Shown here one piece after another: positions 1-10,184 of a stretch of DNA of 64,000 nt. Position 1 is the stretch's first letter. The number at the start of each line of letters is the position of its first letter. The stretch is from an uncultured beta proteobacterium. GTDB taxonomy: Bacteria > Pseudomonadota > Gammaproteobacteria > Burkholderiales > SG8-41. The DNA lies in the NCBI GenBank assembly GCA_903889565.1, contig CAISYC010000008.1, forward strand, positions 1 to 64,000. The letters are read 5' to 3'. Under the pieces are notes generated by a model, which ran no database searches, had not been told where the DNA came from, and saw only the letters and a list, made by a program, of their open reading frames with translations. Both the position numbers and the translations under genes were made by a program.

Positions 1-150
1 GCTTGTGGCGCGCCCGAATGCCGTTCTCACGCATGAGCCGTTCGACCCGCGGCTTGCTGGCCGGAAATCCGCGCGCCCGAAGCTCACGCACCATGCGCGG
101 CGAGCCGTAGGCGCTTTTGAGTTCCTTGTGAATGGCCCGGAGGGGTGGAG
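1..150 (-). mobile_element. IS3-family transposase OrfB remnant (partial, runs off the window edge)
   Basis: Minus-strand translation reads ...LRAIHKELKSAYGSPRMVRELRARGFPASKPRVERLMRENGIRARHK, typical of the HTH_21 region of IS3 OrfB. Similarity is lost upstream of about 145. Confidence 0.75.
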
Positions 151-275
151 GCAACACCACTTCGTATATGTAGGTGGTATGCGCTGCTAACGACCGATTT
201 CAGAAGCCGCAGATTCCACTAGCTCGGCACCAAGGAGAAAATCTTCGTCCACGTTTTCTCACCCGTAAACCCGAA

Positions 276-307
276 TAAAAAAGACCCCTCTCTGGGGGAG
301 AGGTCTT
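276..307 (-). terminator. Putative rho-independent terminator (minus strand), probably for nnr
   Basis: Minus strand reads AGACCTCTCCCCCAGAGAGGGGTCTTTTTT: hairpin followed by T6. Confidence 0.55.
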
Positions 308-329
308 GCAAGCTACTGCCCGGCCAGTA

Positions 330-659
330 CTACGAGGAAGAAACAACATACTAGCCCTTTCAGGCGACCATTTGAATTCGATCCACAGGCCGGTCACGAT
401 CAAGTTGGGCATCGTTCTGCGCGGGTCATCAGCCCCACACAATGCCGGCCTGATGGTCTGTTGCCCGATGAATTCCAGAATAAAAGAGCATCCCTTTGAG
501 GTGTTGGTCGCAGTTGGCGGAGTCGCCGGCGCCGTTTTGTCTGATCGGCTGCGTTCGTTGGACTGGAAAGTGCGCTGCGCGAGAGAGAAAGACATGGTGC
601 CAGCCGCGACCATGGCTGAAGTCCGCGCAAAAAACCGGGCGTTGCTCGCGGTCAGATAA
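330..659 (+). pseudogene. Decayed mazF/pemK-type endoribonuclease toxin gene
   Basis: From 371 one frame reads FEFDPQAGHDQVGHRSARVISPTQ. A second frame continues NAGLMVCCPMNSRIKEHPFEV...GAVLSDRLRSLDWKVRCAREK...MAEVRAKNRALL, ending at TAA 657-659. Together they match the MazF N- and C-terminal pattern, split by a frameshift near 435. Stops appear further upstream. Confidence 0.7.
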
Positions 660-674
660 ATTGCGACGAGCGAA

Positions 675-2159
675 TCAAAGTTCGCTGTTCAGCAACGCTC
701 GCGCCTGCGGAATCAATTCACCGGCAGTGAGACCAACAGGCCCCGTGCCCGCAGCGACCAGCGCGTCGGCCGCAGCGCCATGCAGATGAACCGCCGCCAG
801 CAATGCTGTTTGCGGATTGGCACCTTGCGCCAGCAAGGCCGCGATCATGCCGGTCAGCGCATCGCCCATGCCCGCACTCGCCATGCCGGGATTGCCGCTG
901 GTGTTGATGAACCAATGACCGTCAGGCGAAGTGCAAACGCTGCCCGAACCTTTGACAACGACATGACTGTTGAATCGCTCGGCCAGCGCGCAGGCGGCAG
1001 CGACGCGATCGTTTTGAATATCCGCGGTGGTCGATTGCAGCAGACGCGCAGCTTCGGCCGGATGGGGCGTCAGGATAGACGGGAGCTTGCGCGCGCGCAG
1101 TACTGCTCCGAGTTCGGCGTCGCCTGCAATCAGATTCAATGCATCAGCATCGATCACGAGTGAAGGCGCGCGATCAATCGCCATCGCCACGTAATGACGG
1201 GCTTCGCCGGAGGTGCCCAGCCCGGGGCCGATTGCCAGACAATCCAGATGATCGATTGCCCATAAATCATCGATGGCGCGCAGCATCAGTTCCGGCTGAA
1301 CGAAATCGACGCGTGGTGCGCTTGCATCGAGCACACCGGCATAGACGCGCCCGGCGCCCAGATGCAGCGCGGCGCGACCGGCCAACAGAGCCGCGCCGGC
1401 CATTCCCGCTGCGCCGCCAATGATGCCGACGCTGCCATAACTGCCTTTGTGACTGTTGGCGCGCCGCGGCGGCAATACCGTGCGCAGAATGTTGCTGCCG
1501 ATCACGGCGCCGCTGGCTGGCAACAAACCAGTGACATCGACAGCGAGCGGGCAGACGTGGATGCGTCCGCAGTAATCGGCGGCGTCGCCGGTCAGCAGCC
1601 CCGGTTTCAAAGCAATGAAAGTCGCGGTGTGATCGGCGCGAACCGCGCTGCCCAATACGCGCCCGCTGTCAGAGGCAAGGCCGCTTGGCAGATCGAGCGC
1701 CAGCACCGGTGCGTTTATCGCATTGATCGCGGCGACGAGTTCCGCATAACGACCGCCGATGGCGCGTTGCAAGCCGATGCCGAATAGGCCGTCGATCACA
1801 AGATCGTATCGACGATCGGGAATGTCGATTTTGAGATCGCCGGCGCCGGCACGCCACGCCGCCAATGCAGCCGTAGCATCTACAGGCAGCTTGGCCGCAT
1901 CGCCCGCGAACAAGAGATCGACGTCGAACCACCAGCTCTTCAGATGACGCGCGACGACGAATGCATCGCCGCCGTTGTTGCCGGGGCCGGCAAACACCAG
2001 CACACGGCCGCCGGCCGCAAGCGTGCGCGCGAGTTCTGCTGCCTCTAGGCCTGCGCGTTCCATCAAACCGGGCGGCGCCAGCCCCTCGGCGGCCTTCGCT
2101 TCCAGCGTGCGGATTTCCGCCGTCCGGTATACCGGTGCGCTGCAGGGCGTCGAATACAT
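675..2159 (-). CDS. nnr: Bifunctional ADP-dependent NAD(P)H-hydrate dehydratase / NAD(P)H-hydrate epimerase
   Basis: 494 aa. N-terminal epimerase motif [20 protein letters not shown]-terminal dehydratase motifs [29 protein letters not shown] and [24 protein letters not shown]. Confidence 0.93.
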   Translation of the reverse strand: MYSTPCSAPVYRTAEIRTLEAKAAEGLAPPGLMERAGLEAAELARTLAAGGRVLVFAGPGNNGGDAFVVARHLKSWWFDVDLLFAGDAAKLPVDATAALAAWRAGAGDLKIDIPDRRYDLVIDGLFGIGLQRAIGGRYAELVAAINAINAPVLALDLPSGLASDSGRVLGSAVRADHTATFIALKPGLLTGDAADYCGRIHVCPLAVDVTGLLPASGAVIGSNILRTVLPPRRANSHKGSYGSVGIIGGAAGMAGAALLAGRAALHLGAGRVYAGVLDASAPRVDFVQPELMLRAIDDLWAIDHLDCLAIGPGLGTSGEARHYVAMAIDRAPSLVIDADALNLIAGDAELGAVLRARKLPSILTPHPAEAARLLQSTTADIQNDRVAAACALAERFNSHVVVKGSGSVCTSPDGHWFINTSGNPGMASAGMGDALTGMIAALLAQGANPQTALLAAVHLHGAAADALVAAGTGPVGLTAGELIPQARALLNSEL

Positions 2160-2251
2160 GGGGCCAGTTTACTCCGATGGCTGGCTGCGCCACGCTGCGA
2201 ATGCTCAACGTTTCGGTTAAAATTCGGCTTTACGGACATTGCGCTGTCTTC

Positions 2252-5200
2252 ATGACGCAGATCCTCAGTTTGCCCGGGCGCGATGCCCTCTCCGAGTTCC
2301 GGGTTGCAAAGCTCACTGAAGCCTTGACGCGCGCCGGTCTGCGGCTCGCTTCGATTTCCGCCGAATTCCACCATTTCGCCAGCGTCCGGCGTGCCTTGAG
2401 CAGTGCGGAACAGGCCACGCTCGAACGCATTCTGACCTACGGGCCGGCTGCCGCCGAGCCCGATCATCGCGGTGAACTGTTTTTGGTGGTGCCGCGTCTC
2501 GGCACCATTTCGCCGTGGGCGTCGAAGGCGACCGATATCGCGCGGCAATGCGGACTCGACATGGTCGAGCGCATCGAGCGCGGTACCGTGTGGCGGGTGA
2601 CCAGGCAGGATGGCGGAACGCTGACCGCCCCGGAACTCGAGCAGTTGCTGCCACTGATCCACGACCGCATGACTGAAACGGTGCTGCGCGATCTCGCGCA
2701 GGCCGGCGCACTGTTTCACCACGTCGAGCCGCAACCGCTCAAGACGGTCGATCTTATCAAGGGCGGCGTAACTGCGCTGCAAAGTGCCAACCGCAGCATG
2801 GGCCTCGCATTGTCGGACGACGAGATCGACTATCTGTGCCGCAATTTCACGCGCATCCGCCGCAACCCGACCGATGTCGAGTTGATGATGTTCGCGCAGG
2901 CCAATTCTGAACATTGCCGGCACAAGATTTTCAACGCCGACTGGGTGATCGACGGCCAGCCGCAGCCGCAGTCGCTGTTCGCCATGATTCGCCACACCCA
3001 CGCGCAGCATCCGCAGGGCACGGTGGTGGCGTATTCCGACAATTCATCGATCATCGAAGGCGCGCGCGTCAAACGTTTTTATCCTCGCGCGGGCGGCGCC
3101 TATGAATTCGTCGAGGATGACACTCACATCCTGATGAAGGTGGAGACGCATAATCATCCGACGGCGATTTCGCCGTTTCCGGGCGCGGCGACCGGCGCCG
3201 GCGGCGAAATCCGCGACGAAGGCGCAACCGGTCGCGGCTCGCGGCCGAAGGCGGGGCTGACCGGCTTCTCGGTGTCGAATCTCGACATCCCGGATTTCCG
3301 TCAGCCGTGGGAAGGCGGCGGTATCGGCCGCCCCGCGCATATCGCTTCCGCGCTGCAGATCATGCTCGATGGTCCGATCGGTGGCGCAGCCTTCAACAAT
3401 GAGTTCGGTCGACCGAATCTGTGCGGTTATTTCCGTACCTTCGAGCAACAGGTCAGCGGCGAAATGCGCGGCTATCACAAGCCGATCATGTTGGCCGGCG
3501 GGTTGGGCAACATCGCCGCACGCCATTCATTCAAGCAATCGATTCCGGTTGGCGGCCTGCTGATTCAACTGGGCGGTCCCGGCATGGCGATCGGCCTCGG
3601 CGGTGGCGCGGCGTCGAGCATGCAGACCGGCGCCAATATTGCCGATCTTGATTTCGATTCGGTGCAGCGCGGCAATGCCGAGATCCAGCGCCGCGCGCAG
3701 GAAGTGATCGATCGTTGCTGGGCGCTGGGTGATGCCAATCCGATCCTGTCGATCCACGATGTCGGCGCCGGCGGGCTGTCGAATGCCTTGCCGGAACTCG
3801 TGCATGGCGCCGAGCGCGGTGGCAACTTCGATTTGCGCGCAGTGCCGAGCGAAGAGCCTGGCATGTCGCCGCTGCAGGTCTGGTGCAATGAATCGCAGGA
3901 ACGCTACGTGCTGGCGATCGCGCCGCAAAGCCTCGAAACTTTTCGCGCCATCTGCGAACGCGAGCGCTGTCCGTTCGCGGTGGTCGGCACGGCGACGGCG
4001 GAAGATCGCCTGACCCTGCGTGACGCGGTATTCGATAACGCGCCGGTGGATATGGAACTGTCGGTGCTGCTCGGCAAGCCGCCGAAAATGCTGCGCGATG
4101 TCGCGCATCGTACGAACAATTTGTCGGCGCTGGATTTGAGCGGCATTGCGCTTGCCGAAGCGGCGCAGCGGGTTCTGCGCATGCCTTCCGTAGCAGATAA
4201 AACCTTCCTTATTTCAATCGGCGATCGAACCGTCGGCGGCATGACGGCGCGCGACCAGATGGTCGGTCCGTGGCAGGTGCCGGTGGCCGATGTGGCGGTG
4301 ACGCTGCTGGGCTTCGATGAATACCGCGGCGAAGCGATGGCGATGGGCGAGCGCACGCCGCTGGCACTGATCAATGCCGCAGCCTCCGGCCGCATGGCGG
4401 TCGGCGAAGCGATCACCAATATCGCCGCTGCGCGCATCGAACAAATCGGCGACATCAAGCTGTCGGCCAACTGGATGGCGGCGGCCGGGCATCCCGGCGA
4501 AGACGCTGCGCTCTACGACACGGTGCGCGCAGTCGGGCTTGAACTGTGTCCGCAGCTCGGCATCAGCATTCCGGTCGGCAAGGACTCGATGTCGATGAAA
4601 ACGCGCTGGCAGGTCGACGGCCAGCCGCGCGAAGTGACCTCGCCGCTGTCGTTGATCGTGTCGGCGTTTGCGCGCGTGGTGGATGCGCGCAGGACGCTGA
4701 CGCCGCAACTGCGCAGCGATTGCGGCGATAGTGAATTGATCCTGATCGACCTCGGTGGCGGTCGCAACCGCCTCGGCGGTTCCGCGCTGGCGCAGGCCTG
4801 GGGCCGCACCGGCAATAGCACGCCGGACCTTGACGATCCGGCGGTGCTGAAGGGCTTTTTTGCCGCGATCCAGAAACTGAATGCCGGTAACAAATTGCTC
4901 GCCTATCACGACCGTTCCGACGGCGGCCTGTTCGCAACGTTATGCGAAATGATGTTTGCCGGACGCTGTGGAATTGATCTCGAACTCCCATCATCGGATG
5001 ACGTGCTGGCGGCGTTGTTCAGTGAAGAACTGGGGGCGGTGGTGCAGACGCGGCGCAGCGAAACGGCGGCGGTGCTTGCTGTCCTGGCGGCGGCCGGCCT
5101 TTCCGCAATGACGCATTGCATCGGTACGGTTGCTGCGCATGGGCGGATGACGATCAGTGCCGGCGGGCGCGAGCTTTATTCAGCGCCGCGAATTGAACTG

Positions 5201-6124
5201 CACCGCGCGTGGTCGGCAACAACCTTCCATATGCAGCGCCTGCGCGACAACCCGCAGTGCGCGCAGCAGGAATATGACCGCCTGCTCGACGCGGAAGACC
5301 CGGGCATCTCGCCCGTGCTCAAAATTGACAGCGACGTTGCGGCGCCGTTTGTGGGCACCGCGCGCCCGCGCGTCGCAATCCTGCGCGAGCAGGGCGTCAA
5401 TGGCCAGATCGAGATGGCGGCCGCGTTTGAGCGTGCCGGGTTCGATTCCTTTGATGTGCATATGAGCGACATCATCGCCGGTCGCGTCAGCCTCGATGGC
5501 TTCAAGGGGGTTGCGGCCTGCGGCGGCTTCTCCTACGGCGACGTGCTCGGCGCAGGCGAGGGCTGGGCCAAATCGATCCTGTTTAATCCGCGCGCGCGCG
5601 ACCAGTTCGCGGCATTTTTCAGGCGCAGCGACACCTTCGCACTTGGCGTCTGCAACGGCTGCCAGATGATGAGCAATCTGCACGAAATCATTCCCGGCGC
5701 CGAAGCGTGGCCGCATTTCGTGCGCAACCGCTCGGAGCAGTTCGAGGCGCGTTTTGTCACCGTCGAAGTGCTGCCATCACCGTCGCTGTTCTTCAGCGGC
5801 ATGGCCGGCAGCCGTCTGCCGGTGGTGGTAGCGCACGGCGAAGGCTATGCCGAGTTCCGTGATGATCAGCAGCGCGCGGCGGCGCTGGTGGCGTTGCGCT
5901 TCGTCGATAACCGCGGTGCGGCGACCGAAACCTATCCGCTCAATCCGAACGGGTCGCCTGCCGGCATCACGGGTTTGACCACGGCCGACGGACGCTTTTC
6001 GATTCTGATGCCGCATCCGGAGCGGGTGTTTCGCAGCGTGCAGAATTCGTGGCATCCGGAAGGCTGGCCGGAAGACGGGCCGTGGCTGCGCATGTTCCGC
6101 AATGCGCGGCGCTGGGTGGGGTGA
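2252..6124 (+). CDS. purL: Phosphoribosylformylglycinamidine synthase
   Basis: About 1290 aa from ATG 2252 ([16 protein letters not shown]). PurL motifs include [33 protein letters not shown] and the glutaminase region [22 protein letters not shown]...GVCNGCQMM. The ORF-track start at 1961 is an over-extension. Confidence 0.97.
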   Translation: MTQILSLPGRDALSEFRVAKLTEALTRAGLRLASISAEFHHFASVRRALSSAEQATLERILTYGPAAAEPDHRGELFLVVPRLGTISPWASKATDIARQCGLDMVERIERGTVWRVTRQDGGTLTAPELEQLLPLIHDRMTETVLRDLAQAGALFHHVEPQPLKTVDLIKGGVTALQSANRSMGLALSDDEIDYLCRNFTRIRRNPTDVELMMFAQANSEHCRHKIFNADWVIDGQPQPQSLFAMIRHTHAQHPQGTVVAYSDNSSIIEGARVKRFYPRAGGAYEFVEDDTHILMKVETHNHPTAISPFPGAATGAGGEIRDEGATGRGSRPKAGLTGFSVSNLDIPDFRQPWEGGGIGRPAHIASALQIMLDGPIGGAAFNNEFGRPNLCGYFRTFEQQVSGEMRGYHKPIMLAGGLGNIAARHSFKQSIPVGGLLIQLGGPGMAIGLGGGAASSMQTGANIADLDFDSVQRGNAEIQRRAQEVIDRCWALGDANPILSIHDVGAGGLSNALPELVHGAERGGNFDLRAVPSEEPGMSPLQVWCNESQERYVLAIAPQSLETFRAICERERCPFAVVGTATAEDRLTLRDAVFDNAPVDMELSVLLGKPPKMLRDVAHRTNNLSALDLSGIALAEAAQRVLRMPSVADKTFLISIGDRTVGGMTARDQMVGPWQVPVADVAVTLLGFDEYRGEAMAMGERTPLALINAAASGRMAVGEAITNIAAARIEQIGDIKLSANWMAAAGHPGEDAALYDTVRAVGLELCPQLGISIPVGKDSMSMKTRWQVDGQPREVTSPLSLIVSAFARVVDARRTLTPQLRSDCGDSELILIDLGGGRNRLGGSALAQAWGRTGNSTPDLDDPAVLKGFFAAIQKLNAGNKLLAYHDRSDGGLFATLCEMMFAGRCGIDLELPSSDDVLAALFSEELGAVVQTRRSETAAVLAVLAAAGLSAMTHCIGTVAAHGRMTISAGGRELYSAPRIELHRAWSATTFHMQRLRDNPQCAQQEYDRLLDAEDPGISPVLKIDSDVAAPFVGTARPRVAILREQGVNGQIEMAAAFERAGFDSFDVHMSDIIAGRVSLDGFKGVAACGGFSYGDVLGAGEGWAKSILFNPRARDQFAAFFRRSDTFALGVCNGCQMMSNLHEIIPGAEAWPHFVRNRSEQFEARFVTVEVLPSPSLFFSGMAGSRLPVVVAHGEGYAEFRDDQQRAAALVALRFVDNRGAATETYPLNPNGSPAGITGLTTADGRFSILMPHPERVFRSVQNSWHPEGWPEDGPWLRMFRNARRWVG

Positions 6125-6152
6125 TGAACAAGGAGATCGCGGATTGAACAAT

Positions 6153-6184
6153 AAAAAACGGCGCACCGCGGTGCGCCGTTTTTT
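6153..6184. terminator. Bidirectional rho-independent terminator between purL and ppiC
   Basis: Perfect palindrome AAAAAACGGCGCACCGCGGTGCGCCGTTTTTT between convergent genes. Confidence 0.92.
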
Positions 6185-6202
6185 ATTCGAACCTGGAAAC
6201 CC

Positions 6203-7000
6203 TTATTCCACTTTGGCTTTCGCGCGGAAGTCGGCGATGGCTTTCTGCACAGCCGCCTGTTGCATTTGCTGCTGGATGTTGTTCTTGATGTCTTCGAACG
6301 GCGGGATCTTGGTTGCGCGTTCGTCATCGAGGCGGATGACATGCCAGCCGTACTGGGTTTGCACCGGCGGATCGGTGATCTGGCCTTTCTTCAGCTTGGT
6401 CAGTGCATCGCCGAAGGGCTTGACGTAACGGGCCGGCGCGCCCCAGTCGAGGTCGCCACCGCGGTTTTTAGAGCCCGTGTCTTCGGATTTTTCCGCGGCC
6501 AGTTTTTCAAAGGCGCCCGGGTTCTTTTTGAGGGTGGCGACAATCTGTTTGGCCTCGGCTTCGTCCTTGACGAGAATATGACGCGCCTTGTATTCCCTGG
6601 CACCGGCCGACTTCGCGCTTTCGTATTCCTTGCGCATCGCATCGTCGGAAATCGGATTGGAGCGCGCGTAATCCTGCAGGAACGCGTTGATGATGATGCC
6701 CTGGCGCTGCAGTTCGATCTGGCTCAGGATATCGGCATTTTTGTCGATGCCTTTCTTGGCGGCTTCCTGCAGCAGCACTTCGCGCGTGATCAGTTCGTCG
6801 CGGATGCGTGCGCGCAACTCCGGAGAATCCGGCTGGCCCTGGGCGGCGGCGCCTTTAAGCATGGCGTCGAGGCGGCTTTGCGGGATCGCCACGCCGTTGA
6901 CCTTTGCGATCGGATCGGCCGCCTGCGCATAGGCGAAGGACGAGAGTCCGGCAACCAGCAGCAACGCCGCCAGCGGGCGAAAAACGGGGTTCTTTTTCAT
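6203..7000 (-). CDS. Peptidylprolyl isomerase, parvulin (PpiC) type, exported
   Basis: Signal peptide MKKNPVFRPLAALLLVAGLSSFAYAQA; parvulin core ARHILVKDEAEAKQIVATLKK...GGDLDWGAPARYVKPF...VQTQYGWHVIRLDD. Confidence 0.92.
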   Translation of the reverse strand: MKKNPVFRPLAALLLVAGLSSFAYAQAADPIAKVNGVAIPQSRLDAMLKGAAAQGQPDSPELRARIRDELITREVLLQEAAKKGIDKNADILSQIELQRQGIIINAFLQDYARSNPISDDAMRKEYESAKSAGAREYKARHILVKDEAEAKQIVATLKKNPGAFEKLAAEKSEDTGSKNRGGDLDWGAPARYVKPFGDALTKLKKGQITDPPVQTQYGWHVIRLDDERATKIPPFEDIKNNIQQQMQQAAVQKAIADFRAKAKVE

Positions 7001-7019
7001 CAAAATTCCTCGGGTCGGA

Positions 7020-7304
7020 TTAAATTTCGTCGGGAGTATACGCCTTGATCGCAATGGCGTGTATCTCCCGCTCAAGCATGTCGCCGAGTGCGGCGTGAAT
7101 CAGCCGGTGGCGGGCCTGGCGCGACTTGCCTTCGAACTGCGACGACACGATGATCAGTTCGAAATGTCCGCCGCCGCCCTTGGCGCCTTCATGGCCGGCG
7201 TGTTTCGCCGAATCGTCGGTCAGCTCGACGCTGTCCGGATTGAGAATCGCCAGGCGCTGTTCGATCCGTTCGACGACATCGTGGTGGATGTGGGTGTTGG
7301 GCAT
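7020..7304 (-). CDS. BolA-family protein
   Basis: 94 aa: IEQRLAILNPDSVELTDDSAKHAGHEGAKGGGGHFELIIVSSQFEGKSRQARHRLIHAALGDML. Confidence 0.9.
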   Translation of the reverse strand: MPNTHIHHDVVERIEQRLAILNPDSVELTDDSAKHAGHEGAKGGGGHFELIIVSSQFEGKSRQARHRLIHAALGDMLEREIHAIAIKAYTPDEI

Positions 7305-7311
7305 GGCGCAT

Positions 7312-7842
7312 TTATTCCGTTTCGACGTGGCGGGAAATCATCATGGCCTGGATCACGACGAAAACGAACATCAGACCCATGCCGCCGAACAGCTTGAAGT
7401 TGACCCAGACGTCGAGCGGATAGTTGAAGGCGACGTAGAGATTGAGGCCGCCCATGACGGCGAAAAAGCCGGTCCAGCTGAACAACAGGCGCAGCCACAC
7501 GGGGTCGGGCAGGGCCATCTGCTTGTCCATCATTGCGCGCACGAGGTTGCGGCGGAAGCCGAAGTGCGCGACCAGCAGCGAAATTGCAAACAACCAGTAA
7601 AGTATCGTCGGCTTCCATTTGATGAAGGTTTCGTCGTGCAGCAACAGGGTGAGGCCGCCGAACACGACGATCACGCCGAAGCTGACCCACAGCATGCCGT
7701 CGACCTTGCCGTGACGGTACCAGACCCACGCGACCTGGACGACGGTGGCGGCGATTGCCACCGCAGTCGCGACGAACACGCCGAAAAACTTGAAGGCGAT
7801 GAAAAAGAGAATGACCGGGAAAAGATCGAAGAGAAATTTCAT
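7312..7842 (-). CDS. yciB: Septation protein A family (YciB/IspA) inner-membrane protein
   Basis: [33 protein letters not shown]...[12 protein letters not shown]; several hydrophobic segments. Start corrected from 7977. Confidence 0.92.
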   Translation of the reverse strand: MKFLFDLFPVILFFIAFKFFGVFVATAVAIAATVVQVAWVWYRHGKVDGMLWVSFGVIVVFGGLTLLLHDETFIKWKPTILYWLFAISLLVAHFGFRRNLVRAMMDKQMALPDPVWLRLLFSWTGFFAVMGGLNLYVAFNYPLDVWVNFKLFGGMGLMFVFVVIQAMMISRHVETE

Positions 7843-7903
7843 GCGGCCATTTTCGGGCAATCCGCAGGCAAAGTCCATGCGGCGGAACAACGCCGCATGA
7901 AGC

Positions 7904-8299
7904 CTATTGCTTGTCGAACTTGAGCGATGCCGAATTGATGCAGTAGCGCAGCCCGGTCGGTTGCGGGCCGTCCTCAAAGACGTGGCCGAGATGGGCGTCG
8001 CAGTTCCGGCAGATCACCTCGGCGCGGCGCATGAACAGGCTGTTGTCCTCCTCGGTGGCGACGTTGTCGTTCACCGCCGGCCGGTAAAAACTCGGCCAGC
8101 CGGTGCCGGAATCGAATTTGTGATCGGATCTGAACAATTCGGCGCCGCAACAGACGCAACGATAGACGCCTTTTTCCTGGTGGTCCCACCAGGCGCCGGT
8201 GAAGGCGCGCTCGGTGCCTTTTTCACGCGCCACATGATATTGCTCGGGCGTCAGTTCCCGTTTCCATTCCTGCGCGGATTTGACGATCTTGTCGGCCAT
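7904..8299 (-). CDS. msrB: Peptide-methionine (R)-S-oxide reductase
   Basis: [31 protein letters not shown]...[38 protein letters not shown]; zinc CxxC pairs present. Confidence 0.96.
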   Translation of the reverse strand: MADKIVKSAQEWKRELTPEQYHVAREKGTERAFTGAWWDHQEKGVYRCVCCGAELFRSDHKFDSGTGWPSFYRPAVNDNVATEEDNSLFMRRAEVICRNCDAHLGHVFEDGPQPTGLRYCINSASLKFDKQ

Positions 8300-8366
8300 A
8301 TCAAACTCCTGAGGTGCGCGCATAATCGCGCGGATCGCGGCGGTTGACCAAACCTTGCAGTGTTGA

Positions 8367-9800
8367 CTACAGAATTTTGCCCGGATTCATCAGGCCGCGC
8401 GGGTCGAGCGCCTGTTTGACCGAGCGCATCAATTCGAGTTCCAGCGGTTGCTTGCAGCGCGCAAGTTCGGCGCGCTTGGAGACGCCGATGCCGTGTTCCG
8501 CACTGATGCTGCCGCCCATGCCGGTGACGACGTCATGCACCACGCAGTTGACGTCGATGGCCGCGCGCGCCGCCGGATCGGCGAGATCGCGGCCCGGCAC
8601 GAAGGCGTTGTAATGCAGATTGCCGTCGCCGAGATGGCCGAAGCAGATTACGCGCGTGCCGGGAAAGCGCGCTTCCAGCGCGGCACCGGCCGCGCGGATA
8701 AAGTCCGGAACCTTGCTCACGGCAACCGAGATATCGTGACGGTAGATGAGCCCGGCGATGCGCGCGGCGTCCGGAATCGATTCGCGCAGCTTCCAGAACG
8801 CGGCGGCCTGCGCGCCGCTGGCGGCGATCGCGGCATCGAGCACGCCGCCGGCTTCGGCCGATTCGGTTAACGCCGCCTCGACGCGTGATTGCAATGCGGC
8901 GTCGTCGCCGGCATCGCCGAGTTCGGTCAATACATACCAGTCATGTCGATCGCCCAGCGGATCGCGCGTGGCCGGAATGTTTTTGAACACGAGGTCGAGG
9001 CAGGGCCGCGAAATCAGCTCGAAGGCGGTGACGGCGTCGCCGCAGCGCGCGCGCAGCATGGCGAGCAGCGCCACCGCTGCATCCGGACTTTCGATCGCGG
9101 CGAAGGCCACCACCTGCGAGCGCGGCCGCGGTTGCAGTTTCAGCACCGCGGTACTGATGATGCCGAGCGTGCCTTCGGCGCCGATGAACAGCTGCTTGAG
9201 GTCGTAACCGGTGTTGTCCTTGCGCAGGGAACGCAGGCCATTCCAGATGCGACCGTCGGCGAGGACCACCTCGAGTCCCAGCACCTGATCGCGCGTATTG
9301 CCGTAGCGCAGCACATTGACGCCGCCGGCATTGGTGGAAAGGTTGCCGCCGATCTGGCAGCTGCCTTCGGCGCCCAGCGATAACGGAAACAGGCGGCCGA
9401 CTGCGGTGGCGGCCTGCTGGATATTGGCGAGTATGCAGCCGGCTTCCACCGTCATCGTATTGTTCAACGCATCAACGTCGAGAATGCGGTTCATGCGCGA
9501 CAGGCCAATCACGATCGCGTGAGCGCCGGCGGCCGGGGTTGCCGCACCGCACATGCCGGTGTTGCCGCCCTGAGGGACGATGCTGATGTTGTGCGTCGCG
9601 CACAATGCGACCACACGGCTCAGTTCATCGACGTTGGCCGGGCGCACTACGGCAATTGCGTTTCCCGTGTAGATGCCGCGCCAGTCGCGGAGGAATGGCG
9701 CCATATCGTCGGCCGCGGTCAGGAGTCCCGCGCCGACGATGGTGGCGAGTTGCGCATGGATGGCGGTGAAGTCGGATTTCAACGGTGTGTGTGTGTTCAT
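8367..9800 (-). CDS. FAD-binding oxidoreductase (D-2-hydroxyacid dehydrogenase / GlcD-like)
   Basis: FAD_binding_4 motif [87 protein letters not shown] at 9800 ([11 protein letters not shown]). Confidence 0.93.
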   Translation of the reverse strand: MNTHTPLKSDFTAIHAQLATIVGAGLLTAADDMAPFLRDWRGIYTGNAIAVVRPANVDELSRVVALCATHNISIVPQGGNTGMCGAATPAAGAHAIVIGLSRMNRILDVDALNNTMTVEAGCILANIQQAATAVGRLFPLSLGAEGSCQIGGNLSTNAGGVNVLRYGNTRDQVLGLEVVLADGRIWNGLRSLRKDNTGYDLKQLFIGAEGTLGIISTAVLKLQPRPRSQVVAFAAIESPDAAVALLAMLRARCGDAVTAFELISRPCLDLVFKNIPATRDPLGDRHDWYVLTELGDAGDDAALQSRVEAALTESAEAGGVLDAAIAASGAQAAAFWKLRESIPDAARIAGLIYRHDISVAVSKVPDFIRAAGAALEARFPGTRVICFGHLGDGNLHYNAFVPGRDLADPAARAAIDVNCVVHDVVTGMGGSISAEHGIGVSKRAELARCKQPLELELMRSVKQALDPRGLMNPGKIL

Positions 9801-9809
9801 GGGAGCCCG

Positions 9810-9838
9810 ATTATATCGGTGCGGCGGCGGCGGCCCAA
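9810..9838 (-). promoter_or_regulatory. Putative sigma70 promoter immediately upstream of the FAD-oxidase start codon
   Basis: Minus strand TTGGGC - 17 nt - TATAAT (perfect -10). The -10 ends about 9 nt before the ATG at 9800. Confidence 0.5.
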
Positions 9839-9873
9839 AAAAACAGGCCGTCATCTTGTGAATGACGGCCTGC
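9837..9873 (-). terminator. Strong rho-independent terminator (minus strand) with no annotated upstream gene
   Basis: Minus strand CAGGCCGTCATTCACAAGATGACGGCCTG TTTTTTT: 11-bp stem, 7-nt loop, U7. Confidence 0.85.
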
Positions 9874-9969
9874 AGGGTTTGCGCGGCCGGGTAGGCTGCG
9901 CATGTTCGAATTGGCGCGGATATTTTTGGCGATTCCGCTGAACGCCGCCCGAGTGGTTCAGGCAATTGC
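9837..9969 (-). ncRNA. Candidate small RNA (or terminated leader), about 130 nt
   Basis: Promoter-like TTTACA (10005-10000) - 18 nt - TAAAAT (9981-9976) on the minus strand, followed by a short non-annotated stretch ending in the 9837-9873 terminator. Confidence 0.4.
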
Positions 9970-9975
9970 GGGCGC

Positions 9976-10005
9976 ATTTTAGCGGCGCGGCGCGTTTTCT
10001 GTAAA
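9976..10005 (-). promoter_or_regulatory. Putative sigma70 promoter driving the candidate small RNA
   Basis: TTTACA - 18 nt - TAAAAT; 5/6 match to each consensus hexamer. Confidence 0.5.
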
Positions 10006-10184
10006 GTCGGCGCGATGGGCCGCGCGGGCGGTGGCTGCTGCATCCGCTGGCCGCCGTTGGCGCGCCGGCGCAGGGTAGGTCGTGAGACATGCGCATGTTA
10101 TGATCAGAGTTCATTATTGACGCGCCGGCACGGCTTGTTCTGCGTGCACCGCCGGCGTGAATTCATCCGGAAAGCCTGTTTGCC

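Noticed and set aside
200-613. 137-aa minus-strand ORF in the left flank
   Set aside because: No recognisable domain; it runs antisense to the mazF-like remnant and through the terminator hairpin.
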